Source: Symbiodinium natans (taxonomy: Eukaryota; Sar; Dinophyceae; Suessiales; Symbiodiniaceae). From it: a stretch of DNA of 36,057 bases. The DNA is taken from assembly GCA_905221605.1 (NCBI GenBank), contig CAJNDS010000846.1, positions 855,501 through 891,557 of the forward strand. Direction: 5' to 3'. Below, in pieces: positions 9,527 to 19,782 of the stretch. A program made the position numbers and the translations under genes. The notes under the pieces are model-generated. The model did not search any database and had not been told where the DNA came from. It was given only the letters and a program-made list of their open reading frames with translations. How positions within the stretch are numbered: the stretch's first letter is position 1; each line of letters opens with the position of its first letter.

Positions 9527-12075
9527 CTGGTCTTCTCAAAACTGGATCCTGAGAACATGACAAATGAATGCTGTGGCTTGTGCCTGGAGGCTTTTTGTGG
9601 GCCCAGATATTGGGAAAAAGTCCTGATGCAAGTTTACGACCGCATCCAACAAACCCTGTCTAGGCTTGATAATTGGGGCTTACAATTAGGGCTGATAATT
9701 CTCTGCTCCCTGGTTTTCTGCAGGTATCCAGAAGGTCTTCCAAAAGGGTCCTGTGCGGTCCGTATGAATTAGGACATTTTGGCCTTCGCAAAAAAAAACA
9801 ACAATGAAGCTCACTCCCCGCCCGCTGCGAAGCTGAGGGCGATGCCAACTTGAGCGTGTAGGTTTCCTTCTTCTTTTCTTCTTTCTTTGCCTCTGAGGTG
9901 TTGGGTTGGGGACCTTTTAGTGGGGAGCCTGGCCCGAGCATGGAGAAGCAAGCCAGGCTACGGGTTACGAGGTTCAGGGGACTTGGGGGGTTAGGCTTGA
10001 CTCTTCCGGCTGATTCTAGCTGGCGACCACAGAGCTGATCCCAGATCTCTTGCTCGGGCGACTTCGAAGCACATGCCTGTCTCACTCACATCGGGCCTTC
10101 GGTGCTTCCTCGGCAGCCTGCAGCGGGTGTGGGTTGCGCGGCTGGAGCTTTAGAATGCGGGTTTTGGCACTGAGGGTACCATTGAGTCATCCTGCATGCG
10201 TTAGATCCTGAGTCTCACGCAGCACCTACATGGCTAACCCTAAACCCTAAGCCCTGTTTCTTGAAATGTTGGGTCACCGAAGCCATTGGGAAGCGATGTT
10301 GGCTTTTGCATTGTGAAACCGTAACGTTTGGCGATCGGCTCGGGTGCCAGGAGCTTGAGGCTGTTTTTTGCGCGAAGAGTCAACCATGAGTAGATCTCCC
10401 ACCGCCACATCTGCTACATAGTACTTCAACTCCGCGCGAAGTATTACGACTTGCGCGACGGTCTGACTCGGCCTACTTCATTTCTACTCTTGCGACTTGC
10501 TGCCATCTACTACCTACCTGCCAATAGCGACTCCATGCATCATTCTTCCTGCGGCCGCTTGAGCCACGTCCTCCAATATCCCCAAATGTCGCCGGACCTG
10601 GAGATCAACACCCCGACCCTCAGAACACCCTCGCGTGTAGACCCGATAGACCCGCGACCCCGAACCCAAACTCTAAATCCTAAACCCCAACCCTAAACGC
10701 CAACCCCCAAAACCCAGAACCCCTTCTCTCCCGCCGCCGCCGGTTCAGCGCCACCGTCCGGTCCAGCGGCGGGTGCTGCTGCTGGAGCTGCCTGTGGCGG
10801 GTTTGCTCGGTTTGGGCTTCCGGCAGGGTTTCTAAGGTTGTGGCAGCTGAAGTCCGTACAAGGATAACACCACCTGGCCAATTGCCGAAATCCCCGGTCG
10901 CTGCGACCCGCGCAACATGCGTCTGATACAGACCTGCGGAAGTCCCCGATCGGCAAGGGGTGAGACACGACATATGTTACGTCAAACAACAAGAAGCAGG
11001 TTTGTCACACCGGGTCTTGACAAGTACCCCTCCGCAACATAGGCAAAAAGTATTAACAGACGGCCTCGTTTGATGTTTTGAAACCAACTGAACCTGGGAG
11101 CTCTGTGGTTCCCGGTAGGTGTGGCGCCCGTCCCCCAACCCACCATGTTCCACCACAGGGGGTCGGGTCTTGGGTTTTCAGGATTTGGGGGTTTCGGGTT
11201 TGGCTGTTTGGGGGTTAAAGTTTTAAGGAGCCACGCCAAACGAGCATCCATAACGACAAACTTCACACTGCTTCTGATATGGGAAGAGACCATAAGACAG
11301 CGATCTTCCCCTAAAGCAACAGGACCGAAATCGGAAGCACTGATTCGGCGCAGTGTAACCTGAAGCGTCCACATCTAGTCCTAAGGCCTTCGAGGGCCTA
11401 GGGCCTAGGGCCTCGGCCCTAGGGCCTTAGGGCCGTACAGCCTTAGGGCCTTACAGCCTTAGGGCTTTCGGGTCTCAAGGCTTGGGCCTGAGGCACAGCT
11501 TGCGGCATGCCAGCTGGCATGGCAGGCATTCCGCCCATCGGCATACCCTCAGGTGCCAGTGTGGTGTTGGGCAAAACTTCACCATCTCTCACCCTTGTAT
11601 GGTACATTATGGTACGCAGACTAGACGGACTATTCTGCATACTCATGGCTTTGATCAAACCCCCATAGTTCCTTAAGTGTTCAGGAGAATGGCTTCTTAA
11701 ACATCAGATGAGGGACCACTTCAGGTAGACAGGTTCCCTTCAGTTCTTCGTGTGTATTCGAAGTGCGCGAGAGCTTGGGGCTCTCAAAGTGTGTCCTACC
11801 CTACACCCTCAACCTCAAGGAGAAGCCCCAGCCAAATCAGACAGGTTCAACAATAACTTCTGAGAACAAGGGTGTCCCGTTTTGCTTCTTTGGGTTGTTT
11901 TAAGGGCAGGCTCCGAATGGCTGCGAATGGACTTACAGGTTGCGGGGTTGAAGGCTTGGGGGGTTAAACCCTGAACCCTATGCCATTTGCTCCTTGCCCA
12001 CTCCATCGCAACATTGGGTAAGCTAGACGCTTGAGGACTCGGGGTTGGGCGCAGACCCTAAACCCTTGACACTAA
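9527..12075. other. Gene-free stretch
   Basis: No open frame has recognisable motifs. A GGGCCTTA/GGGCCTAG-type short repeat lies at about 11386-11470. Isolated telomere-like heptamers occur near 10235 and 10675. The frames at 10680-11374 (minus) are Arg/Ala-rich with no domain. Confidence 0.45.
11386..11470. repeat. Short tandem repeat of (C/A)AGGGCCTTA type
   Basis: Imperfect repeats of 'agggcctagggcctcggccc' and 'agccttagggccttac'. The GGGCC cores are locally self-complementary. Confidence 0.75.
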
Positions 12076-12165
12076 AGGTTTAGGGTTTCGGGTTAAACCC
12101 TAAACCCTAAACCCTAAACCCCAAACCCTAAACCCCAAACCCTAAACCCTAAACCCTAAACCCCT
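12076..12165. repeat. Head-to-head telomere-like junction
   Basis: Two TTTAGGG-type units run directly into a block of about ten CCCTAAA/CCCCAAA units through 'tttcgggttaaaccc', so opposite orientations abut almost without a spacer. Confidence 0.85.
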
Positions 12166-12270
12166 GCACAGCCACTTGCAGAGCCAGGAGCGCCCCCGAC
12201 AACTCCTTGGAACATGCCCACCGGGTGCGGGAACCTCGCGAAGGTAAAAGCAACGGCTTGGGGCCTTGGG

Positions 12271-12480
12271 GGGGTTAAATTTGGGCTTAATTCGGGGTTG
12301 AATTGGCGTTTAATTAGGGTTTAGGGTTTAATTAGGGTTTAATTGGGGGGTTTAATTGGGGTTTCATTAGGGTGTAATTAAGGTTTAATTGGGGTTTAAT
12401 TTGGGTTGAATTGGGGGTTAATTAGGGTTTAGTTCGGGTTTAATTAGGGTTGAATTAGGGTTTAGGGTGTTCGCGTTTAG
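12271..12480. repeat. TTTAATTGGGG/TTTAATTAGGG minisatellite
   Basis: A 10-11 bp unit, GGGTTTAATT with A/G variation, repeated about 17 times. It resembles a telomere heptamer with an AATT insertion and merges with normal TTTAGGG at its right end. Confidence 0.85.
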
Positions 12481-12697
12481 GGTTTTGGGGGTTGTGGATT
12501 TTAAGTATTGGGGCTTACTAGCATTGGGGGCCTATTGGGGTGTGTTTAGGGCGCTTGGTAGGGTTTGGGGTTCGTGCAGGGTAATTTAGGGCTCTTCTTA
12601 GGCATTTGGCGACCAGGCGGTGAAGCTTGCCGTGAAGTGCTCGAACCCTGCGGCAAGCCTGTGAACCTCGAGACCCCCGAACCCCGAAATCCTGAAA

Positions 12698-12928
12698 CCC
12701 TTAACCCTAAACCCTGAAACCCTGAAACCCTGAAACCCTTTGAAGCCCTTTTGAAACCCTTTGAAGCCCTTCGAAGCCCCTTGAAGCCCTTTGAAAGCCC
12801 TTTGAAGCCCTTTGAAGCCCTCTGAAACCCTTTGAAACCCTTTGAAACCCTTTGAAGCCCTTTGAAACCCTTAGAAACCCTGTGAAACCCTTTGAAAGCC
12901 CTTTGAAGCCCTTTGAAGCCCTTAGAAA
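12698..12928. repeat. 10-bp minisatellite CCCTTTGAAG/CCCTTTGAAA
   Basis: About 22 copies of a 10-bp unit with G/A variation at the last base. It starts from CCCTAAACCCTGAAA, so it appears derived from the telomere-like motif. The long minus-strand frame across it (GFKGLQRASK-like) is a translation of the repeat, not a supported gene. Confidence 0.85.
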
Positions 12929-13007
12929 CGCAAGGCAAGTGGCGGCAGCCGAGGCAAGCCGTCAGCTGGCTGGAGCTTCTCCTCTGCACTCTGTTTGTTT
13001 GGGGGGG

Positions 13008-13438
13008 TTTAGGGTTTAGGGTTTAGGGTTTAGGTTTAGGGTTAGGGTTTAGGGTTTAGGGTTTAGGGTTTAGGGTTTAAGGTTTTAGGGTTTAGGGTTA
13101 AGGGTTAAGGGTTAAGGGTTAAGGGTTAAGGGTTAAGGGTTAAGGGTTAAGGGTTAAGGGTTTAGGGTTTAGGGTTTAGGGTTTAGGGTTTAGGGTTTAG
13201 GGTTTAGGGTTTAGGGTTTAGGGTTTAGGGTTTAGGGTTTAGGGTTTAGGGTTTAGGGTTTAGGGTTTAGGGTTTAGGGTTTAGGGTTTAGGGTTAGGTT
13301 TAGGGTTTAGGGTTTAGGGTTTAGGGTTTAGGGTTTAGGGTTTAGGGTTTAGGGTTTAGGGTTTAGGGTTTAGGGTTTAGGGTTTAGGGTTTAGGGTTTA
13401 GGGTTTAGGGTTTAGGGTTTAGGGTTTAGGGTTTAGGG
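13008..13438. repeat. Largest telomere-like array in the window, TTTAGGG orientation
   Basis: About 430 bp. Positions 13160-13438 are almost pure TTTAGGG with one hexamer slip (near 13289). Positions about 13097-13160 are a block of about nine TTAAGGG variants. The left end has TTTTAGGG and TTTAAGG slips. Unique sequence continues on both sides, so it is interstitial here, not a chromosome end. Confidence 0.95.
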
Positions 13439-14482
13439 CGTCTCGCCGCGCAGCGGCAGTAAGTGCCATGTGTAAATGGCGCCCCTACACACCCAGGAGG
13501 TGTGGGGGGGCGGCATGTCACGCGAAGGCATCTGTTTTCAATGTAATCCAACAATTTCATTGGTGCTGGGTTCTTTTTCCCCACCCGCTGTGAGCTTTCA
13601 CAGGCCACCACCCAAACCATTACCTTTTAGGGTTTAGGGCTGTCGCCCTCAATTCCCACCACCATTGCCTCAAACTTTCCGGGGCTGTGAGTGGCACGCT
13701 TCACTCCCCGTTCATAGAGCTTGTTATGGATCGTAGAGTTGATGCTCCGGCTTGCTTCCTCTCCAGGTCAGATATTGATCGATCTTCGCGGTTAGGGGCC
13801 AGGGGGGCGGGTCAAGGGGGCAGGGAGGAGCCAGACGAGGGGTAGGCGAGGGTTAATCAAAAGGGTAATGCAGACCAAGGAGCCTCGTCAAGCCAGGTAA
13901 TTAGCCTCGAGTCACAGGGAACAAAAGATTGCAGAAAAAACCTAACTTCTCTGCAACGGGCCCCAACGCCCGGCCTGTCAGGCGGTCAGCTTGGAGGTTC
14001 TGCAAAGGGAGATCCGCAACACAGCGTTCGCCATCAAGGGCGGCCCTTTGCACTCGGGTTTGGGGGCCACGCCTCGAGCCAATGGAACCAACTAGCACCG
14101 TTCAAATCAAGGCAGGTGCAGAAGACGCAAGTAGCCGCACAAAGTAGCCGCACAGCAGCTGTCTCGAGCACGCATTTACATGGCAACAGATGCACTATTG
14201 CGCTCGGCATGTTATGAAAGCTGAGACGGCTCGCTCGACTTACGCAAGAAGAGACAAAGGCTTTTCAAGCCACAGTGGCAGACCTGTGCCGAAACCGTCC
14301 GCCGCCTGCGGCTCCTCCTCTTGAGGCACGCCCCGCCTGGGCCGCCTGGGAGCCGGATCGATGGATTACGGAAGGATACATCATATGAAAGAGAATTTCA
14401 CTATGCGTGGCTGAAAGGTTGCAACATGTCAGGATCATATGGCGGCGCCCTCGGCCGAGGCCGCTACACAAGCGCGCGCCGC
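13439..14482. other. Spacer between the large telomere-like array and the Helitron remnant
   Basis: No gene is supported. A duplicated 'agtagccgcac' lies at about 14130-14152. The 3' end of a minus-strand Helitron (hairpin then CTRR) would fall here; CTAG occurs near 14092, but I could not identify a convincing hairpin before it. Confidence 0.4.
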
Positions 14483-15295
14483 TCAGTGGAAACGCGCTGG
14501 CGTGAAGTGGTGGATGCCCGGGTCGCCCACAAAGCGCCAGTTTGCGTCGTACTCCACCCGACTGAGGGCCACGTAGGCGGCCGCCGGCATGTTCGGCACG
14601 TCCAGCCACAGCGTGATGTGCGGGAGGGTGGCGCCCTGCACCTTGTGAAGTGTGCTGGCGTAGCCGAGACGCAAGGGGAAGTGGGCGACGCGATCCTCGG
14701 AGGTCCAGGGGTGCACCGCCAGCCGGACGCCTTGGTCGGTCTGCACAACGACGTTGCCTCTGTCCATGCCGAGCACCACGGCACCCATCCCATTGACGAA
14801 GCCCACCGACTTGTTCAAGTTCTTGGTGAGGATGATGCGTGCTCCACGGTAAACGGGCACCGCAATGGGGTCCTGCGCCACCATCTGGCCGCCGTCGTAG
14901 TTGGCCACGTTGCTCTCCGGGTCGCCGGGCACGACTGCCAAAGGGGCGTCCTCCGAGAAGAGGGCGGTCACTGCGGCATCATTCAACTGGGCACAGGCGC
15001 GCCGACTGACCGTCAAAAAGAGGGTATGCGGCGTCTCCGCCAGGATGTGGGCGACGTCGTCCTGGCTTGGCTCCACGTTCATGACGTAGCCTGCCGTCCG
15101 ACGTGAGGGTGCCTTGTGACCAGCCTTGATTTGCTGCAGCTGCTTCTGCGTTGGCTTGCCAACCCGCAGGAGCTCGAGCGTCTTCCGCAGCTTGGGGCAC
15201 TTGCAGCGCAGCATGGCATGTAGCTCACGCTTCTTCACAAGGACGCTGTGCCACAGGGGGGAGTCCAATGCGCCGGTGGGGTCGACTGCAGGCAA

Positions 15296-15315
15296 CTGGT
15301 AGAATCTGGTAGAAG
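15296..15315. repeat. 10-bp tandem duplication disrupting helicase motif III
   Basis: CTGGTAGAAT followed by CTGGTAGAAG. On the minus strand this duplicates TTC TAC CAG inside GDFYQLP and shifts the frame by one. Confidence 0.85.
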
Positions 15316-15814
15316 TCGCCGACGAAGACCACGGTCCGCTTGCCATTGCTCCATGATGCGCTCGAAGATGGCTTTGGAGAGCTGGCCGACCTCCTCGACG
15401 ATGATCAAGTCGTAGGGCCACAGAACTTCCAAGGCCTCCTGCACCGGCTTGTGGACGAGGAAGGCACCGTGCACCGTGTCGACCTCCAGGTCCGGGAACT
15501 TTTCACGCAAGCTGGCCGCCAGTCGACCGGTGGGCGCGGTCAGAAGGATTCGGCCGCCAGCCTGGGCCACGCGACGAATGGCCGCGTGCACGGCCGTCGT
15601 CTTGCCACTTCCGGCGGGCCCGAGGATGGCAAAGGTCGAGCGGGCGTCCACCGCAGCGAGAAAGGGAGAAGCCGCCCCAGCCACGTCGGCGGGATCCTCC
15701 GCCTCTCCCTACGCGGTTTCCTGCTGCTGCCTTCGACGCAGGCCCTCCTGCGCGGCTTCCACCAGCTCGTCCGCAATGCGCTGCTGCTTGCCGGACAGGG
15801 CCACTTCCGCACCG

Positions 15815-17092
15815 CCCCCCAACAGTCTGCCCGCCCGCGCTGTCGTCAGGCACGTCCTCGTTCTTGTCCAGCTCGCCGGAGAGGTAGCGGCGGATTAAGC
15901 CTTGGTTGGCGAAGAGCATGGCCACGATGTTGCGCACGTGGTGCTCGCGGAAGGCCTCCAGTTCCAACTCCGCTCGGATGGCTTCCTCGCACGTCCAATG
16001 GTCGGGTCGCAGCAGGAACGCCAGCGTCTGGTAGAAGAGGTGCGGCGGCACCAGTTCCAGCTCGGGGCGGTACAAGTCGTCCAGGGACCGAAAGGGAACG
16101 TTCATCAAGACCCACTGGCCATAGAAGCGGTCGTTGTAACGTGAGAGGTAGATGGCGGCCAGGGCCACGTCGCCGCGCAGCGAGGCGCCATTAACCCACG
16201 CCTCCAATGATTCCAGGGGCTCCTCGCCGGCAAGCTCCTCTGCGACCATTCGCTGGTACCTCTTGCGGAAAGCTCGGTGAACCTCGCCAGATTTGTTCGT
16301 CCGCCGCAAGAAATCGACCAAGGGCATGTCCGCGGCGCGCCAGGTGCTGACCACGTACTGCTGCACGCGCTCCGGCAACTCGCCTTCCCAGGGCACGGGC
16401 ACGCGGAAGCGCTGCAAGGTGCTCCCGGCGAAACACTGCGGAAACCATTGCATCGCCAACTGCAGGGTCATCTCCGGCTCCAGCGGGTGGTAATCCGTCA
16501 AGACTCGCCGGGCGACAGCATAGTCGCTGCAGGCGTCCGCCAGCCACTCAGTCGTGAAGCTGTCCGAAAACTTCGGCACGTAACTGGAGACGTACCGCAG
16601 CAGCATGCCACGCCCGTCGGCCATCTGCACATCCACGTGGCAGTACAGACTGGACAGGACATCCTTGATGTAGCCGCGGATGCCCTCGGGAGCGCCGTCC
16701 GCATTGTAGCGGCAAAAGTCCGACTCCGTGTGCTGCAACCGCAGCACCCCTGCCGAGGCGTCGTAGCGTGATGCGCTGGGCTCCAGTGGCCAGCCACTGC
16801 CGGTCCAAGAGCGCTGCGAGCCTTCGACGAGACAGCTCATGACAGGATTGTCCGCCGGCACCGTGGCGGCGAGGCTCTCCTCCAACTTGACGGCCTCGAG
16901 GTGCTGCAACCAGACCAGCAGGTGCAGGTGGACGGTGCCGCGACCATGGTAGAACTGGGACGCCGCCTCCTGGCCGTTGACGTAGCGGCGCTGCTTGCCG
17001 TCCTGATACTCCAGGCGGCCGAAGAAGTTGAGAACGGTCTTGCGGCCCGAGCCGTCCTTCGCGGCAAAGATGTGGAAGCCATGATCGTGTCA
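15815..17092 (-). other. Helitron Rep domain segment (part of the pseudogene)
   Basis: An uninterrupted frame of about 420 codons, unusually intact compared with the helicase half. It begins right after a TGA with HGFHIFAAKDGSGRKTV, so any upstream exon or domain is absent here. Downstream of the tyrosines it has the Trp/Arg/Leu-rich linker typical of the Rep-helicase junction. Confidence 0.75.
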
Positions 17093-17985
17093 TTCAGAGG
17101 TTTCAAAACCAATCAGAGGTTTCACAACCAAACACATGCATGTAAAATAAGCCAAAAAAACCTGTATATAGCATGCATTATGTCAGGATGACTGCTTGAT
17201 GAGTTGAAAAAATGGCTGAAAAAAAGATGGTTCTAAAACATGGGCTCTCAAAAAAATGCTTTTTAAAACTTAAATAAAAAACATTGTCAAAACGGCCCCA
17301 AAAAAATTGACTCTAAGCTGCACAGCTCAATGTTCCAGCACAGTGCTTATATAGTTGTGCCTTCAAAGCCTCAGTAATCCAGCAGGGAAACCCTGAACCC
17401 TAACCCAAGGAGCAAGTCGGCACTGTGCTGAAAGGCGCTGCCTCCAAAAGGTTTGTGCCGAAAGGCGCAGCCTTGAATCCGAAACCCAAAACCCTAAACA
17501 ACAAACCCTGGACCCTAACCCAAGGAGCAGGGGTGCAGCTCAAAATCGAAAGGCGCTGCCTGAGCAGAGCAAGACCCAATTTGTCATTCCAGGCTCAAGG
17601 GGGGCACAGGGGCGATCATGCTGTCAAACCAAACTGTAAACTGTCAACCCCAGCCCCCCCCCCCCCACCCCCCCTCTCCTTGCATTCTGGGCAAGTTGCG
17701 ACGACCCAGATTTGTTCTTCTTCAGCAGTCCTGCCCTCGGCAAGGGTTTTCCTAGTGGTTTGCTTGAACAGGTGGATACTGGTAAGTTCTTCTGGGCATG
17801 AGCAGACACTGTTGATCCTGTGGTGAAGCCATGTGAATGTTGACTTTTTGCTTTGTCCTGTTTGTCGCTGTAAGGCATGTTGCTTCACTTCGAGAACTCC
17901 ACACCAACAACACTGTGCGGCACTAAGCTGACAGTAGTGCAGAAATGCATTTCAGAGCTGTTCTTGCGGTTTGTGTGTGTGGGGG
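17093..17985. other. Intergenic, AT-rich then C-rich
   Basis: 17100-17340 is A-rich with no coding signal. 17380-17530 has repeated 'gaaaggcgc(t/a)gcc' phrases mixed with CCCTAAA-like words. C13 and C7 runs lie near 17654-17674. The phrase 'ggggcgatcatgctg' near 17608 has a diverged relative near 22750, so this is dispersed-repeat material. Confidence 0.5.
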
Positions 17986-17989
17986 GGGG

Positions 17990-18240
17990 GTTTGTTGTCA
18001 GTGCACAAGTGCCACTCTGCCAGCAGTCATGAAACGAATCAGAATGTGACCCTCTGAAACCGTTGAGGCTCAAGTGCAGGGCTCATACAGTCGGTCACCG
18101 AAACACGAGCAGTATAGGTGCGATAGAGAAATCTTAAAGGACAGGAATTCCACTGAAAGGCTTCTATGCACAGGTGCGTCCAAAAAAACTGACGCACTCG
18201 GTCACCAAACATGAGCAGTACAGGCGCAATAGAGAAATCT
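17990..18240. repeat. Upstream duplicated segment, copy 1 (flank of coiled-coil gene 1)
   Basis: Shares with 19568-19770 the ordered blocks 'cacaagtgccactctgccag', 'gaccctctgaaaccgttgag', 'cagggctcatacagt', then the phrase starting 'ggtcaccgaaacac' and ending 'ggacaggaattccactg'. The last phrase occurs twice in this copy (about 18093 and 18198). The second occurrence differs by a small indel that opens a reading frame continuous with the coiled-coil gene. Confidence 0.8.
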
Positions 18241-18266
18241 TGAAGGACAGGAATTCCACTGGCTCA

Positions 18267-19262
18267 ATGGGGAAAAAAGAGCAGAACCTGAGAAAGAAGA
18301 ACACTCCCAGTGGCCGGGAGCGCAAAGACTTGCGATTGCAGTGCAACGACTTGAAGCAGAAGCTTAAAGACCTGCAGGCCCGGCATGTCCATTCATGGGA
18401 GTTGTTTTTTGTTGACCCTACTTGCCCGGACCCTGCTGTTGCCCAGAGGAGAAGTTTGACAAGCTGCAGCAGGAGCATAACCTCGGTCTCGAGGCCAATC
18501 TAGCTCTGGTGCAGGAGAGAGACCTTCTCTTGAAAGAGAACAAGGCCAGGTCGGGAAGCAAAAACATGCAAACACTTGCAATTTGCAATCTTGAAACATC
18601 CCTCAAGCTGTTGCCCAGAGGAGAAGGTTGACAACCTGCAGCAGCAGAAGGATGACCTCGAGCAGCAGCATGACCTTCTCTTGAAAGAGAGCAAGGCCAG
18701 GTCGGGAAGCAAAAACATGCAAACTCTTGCAATTTGCAATCTTAAAACATCCCTCAAGCTGTTGCCCAGAGGAGAAGTTTGACAACCTGCAGCAGCAGCA
18801 GCATGACCTCGAGCAGCAGCATGGCTTCGCCCTCCAGGTCAACCTAGCTTTCCTGCAGGAGAGAGACCTTCTCTTGAAAGAGAACGAGGCCAGGTCGGGA
18901 AGCAAAAACATGCAAACACTTGCAACTTGCAGTCTTAAAGCATCCCTCAAGGAGCTAAAGTCGTTCCAGCCAGCGCTGCTGAAAGCTCACAAGGAACGTA
19001 TCCTTGAACTCCGGATCCAGAAGGCAGACGAAATCACAAAGGCCGACCAAACCGGGTTTGGGGTTGAGGGGTGCATGTTTGTCTTTAGGGTTTAGGGTTG
19101 GGGGTAAATGTTGAGTTGTTCCAGGCAAAAGAAGCCATCTTCGCGATGAGACTGGAAGAGTTACAAGCTGCCGCCTTGCAAGCTGCCGCCTCGTCTGCTG
19201 CAGAGTCGCAATCGCCCACCACGGTTGTAACACCCGACAAGGAGCCCGAGGATTCAGATTGA
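18267..19262 (+). CDS. Coiled-coil protein, six exons with GC-AG introns (gene 1)
   Basis: Unknown family, paralogous to 22988-25409. Proposed exons: 18267-18377, 18449-18544, 18621-18695, 18772-18888, 18952-19041, 19125-19262, giving 208 residues. All exons are multiples of three and all introns are phase 0, starting GC and ending AG before G. The start ATG is 18267; the frame is open upstream to 18174, so the true start could be earlier or on another exon. The N-terminus LRKKNTPSGRERKDLR matches KRKKETPSNEERRDLR of the second gene. The middle is Leu/Gln/Glu-rich heptad sequence (EKFDKLQQEHN, QERDLLLKEN), predicted coiled coil. The C-terminus is Ala-rich then acidic, ending PEDSD. The last intron holds telomere-like TTTAGGG and aligns with intron 5 of the paralogue. 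Likely structural or scaffold; no enzyme motif. Splicing is inferred from frame and homology, not from transcripts. Confidence 0.7.
18449..18951 (+). repeat. Triplicated exon-plus-intron unit
   Basis: Three copies of an exon (EKxDxLQQ...LLLKEx) followed by a nearly identical intron beginning GCCAGGTCGGGAAGC. The introns are 18545-18620 (76 bp), 18696-18771 (76 bp) and 18889-18951 (63 bp). The third lacks the final CTGTTGCCCAGAG and uses an AG|GAG 13 bp earlier. Copy 2 lacks the internal NLALVQER-type segment of copies 1 and 3. Confidence 0.88.
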
Positions 19263-19567
19263 GTGGCTTGGGATGCACTCGGACTCCATACCCTTACTTT
19301 GCTAAACCTCTAAACCCACTGAAGCGCCGTTGATCTCCCAGGAACACCAGGATGATGTGGGATGATTGTGGCTACTTGTGCGGTCTTGGAATACTTACCA
19401 GTGATCTTCTTGGAGTTCTTGTGTTCCAGAGCTTTGTGAGTCGGCCCATCGTTGCGTCGATCATGTTTGGAAGGCAGTGCGACCTTCACTGTTTCACCAA
19501 ATGCTCGCAAGCACAAGTGATAGCAAAGAAGCTTTGCTTTCTGACTGTGAGCTGGCTGACTCTGATC
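19263..19567. other. Spacer after gene 1
   Basis: An 85-codon plus-strand open frame spans 19352-19609, hydrophobic and without a motif. I see no supported gene. Confidence 0.45.
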
Positions 19568-19770
19568 TTGATGTTTGTTGTCAGCGCACAAGTGCCACTC
19601 TGCCAGTGACCCTCTGAAACCGTTGAGGCTCGAGTGCAGGGCTCATACAGTGGGTCACCGAAACACAAGCAGTATAGGTGCAATAGAGAAATCTTAAAGG
19701 ACAGGAATTCCACTGAAGGGCTTCTATGTACAGGTGCAGCCAAAAAAACCTGACACACTAGGTCACCGAA
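19568..19770. repeat. Upstream duplicated segment, copy 2 (flank of the acidic-repeat gene)
   Basis: Diverged copy of 17990-18240 lying immediately upstream of the next gene's ATG at 19783. The two plus-strand genes therefore appear to share a duplicated 5' flank, which may contain promoter or trans-splice acceptor signals. Confidence 0.8.
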
Positions 19771-19782
19771 ACACGAGCTGCC

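Larger units (their letters stand above)
14483..17092 (-). pseudogene. Helitron Rep/helicase (HUH + PIF1-type), 5'-truncated and frameshifted
   Basis: Rolling-circle transposase remnant. The upstream part (minus strand, 17092 down to about 15820) carries the HUH motif (HLH codons at 16922-16930 in GRGTVHLHLLVWL) and the two-tyrosine motif YVSSYVPK (16571-16594), matching the Helitron YxxxYxxK pattern. The helicase part has Walker A GPAGSGKTT (15595-15621), a Walker B-like IIVEEVGQ, GDFYQLPAV (motif III), GYASTLHKVQGATL (motif V) and YVALSRV (motif VI), as in PIF1-family helicases. The Rep N-terminus is missing: a TGA lies in frame just upstream. Lesions: a shift at a 6-C run (15815-15820), a TAG at 15709-15711, another shift near 15340-15350, and a 10-bp tandem duplication (15296-15315) inside motif III. 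Removing one copy restores the reading across motif III. Higher GC than the flanks. Function is inferred from motif order; the copy is very unlikely to be active. Confidence 0.85.

Noticed and set aside
12546-12989. 147-codon minus-strand frame with GFKGLQRASK repeats
   Set aside because: It is a translation of the 10-bp CCCTTTGAAG minisatellite; composition and repeat phase follow the DNA repeat.
13008-13438. A true chromosome end
   Set aside because: Unique sequence continues on both sides and tracts occur in both orientations; this is interstitial within the window.
14321-15106. 261-codon plus-strand frame opposite the helicase
   Set aside because: It is antisense to PIF1-type helicase motifs that are clear on the minus strand; GC-rich DNA gives long shadow frames.
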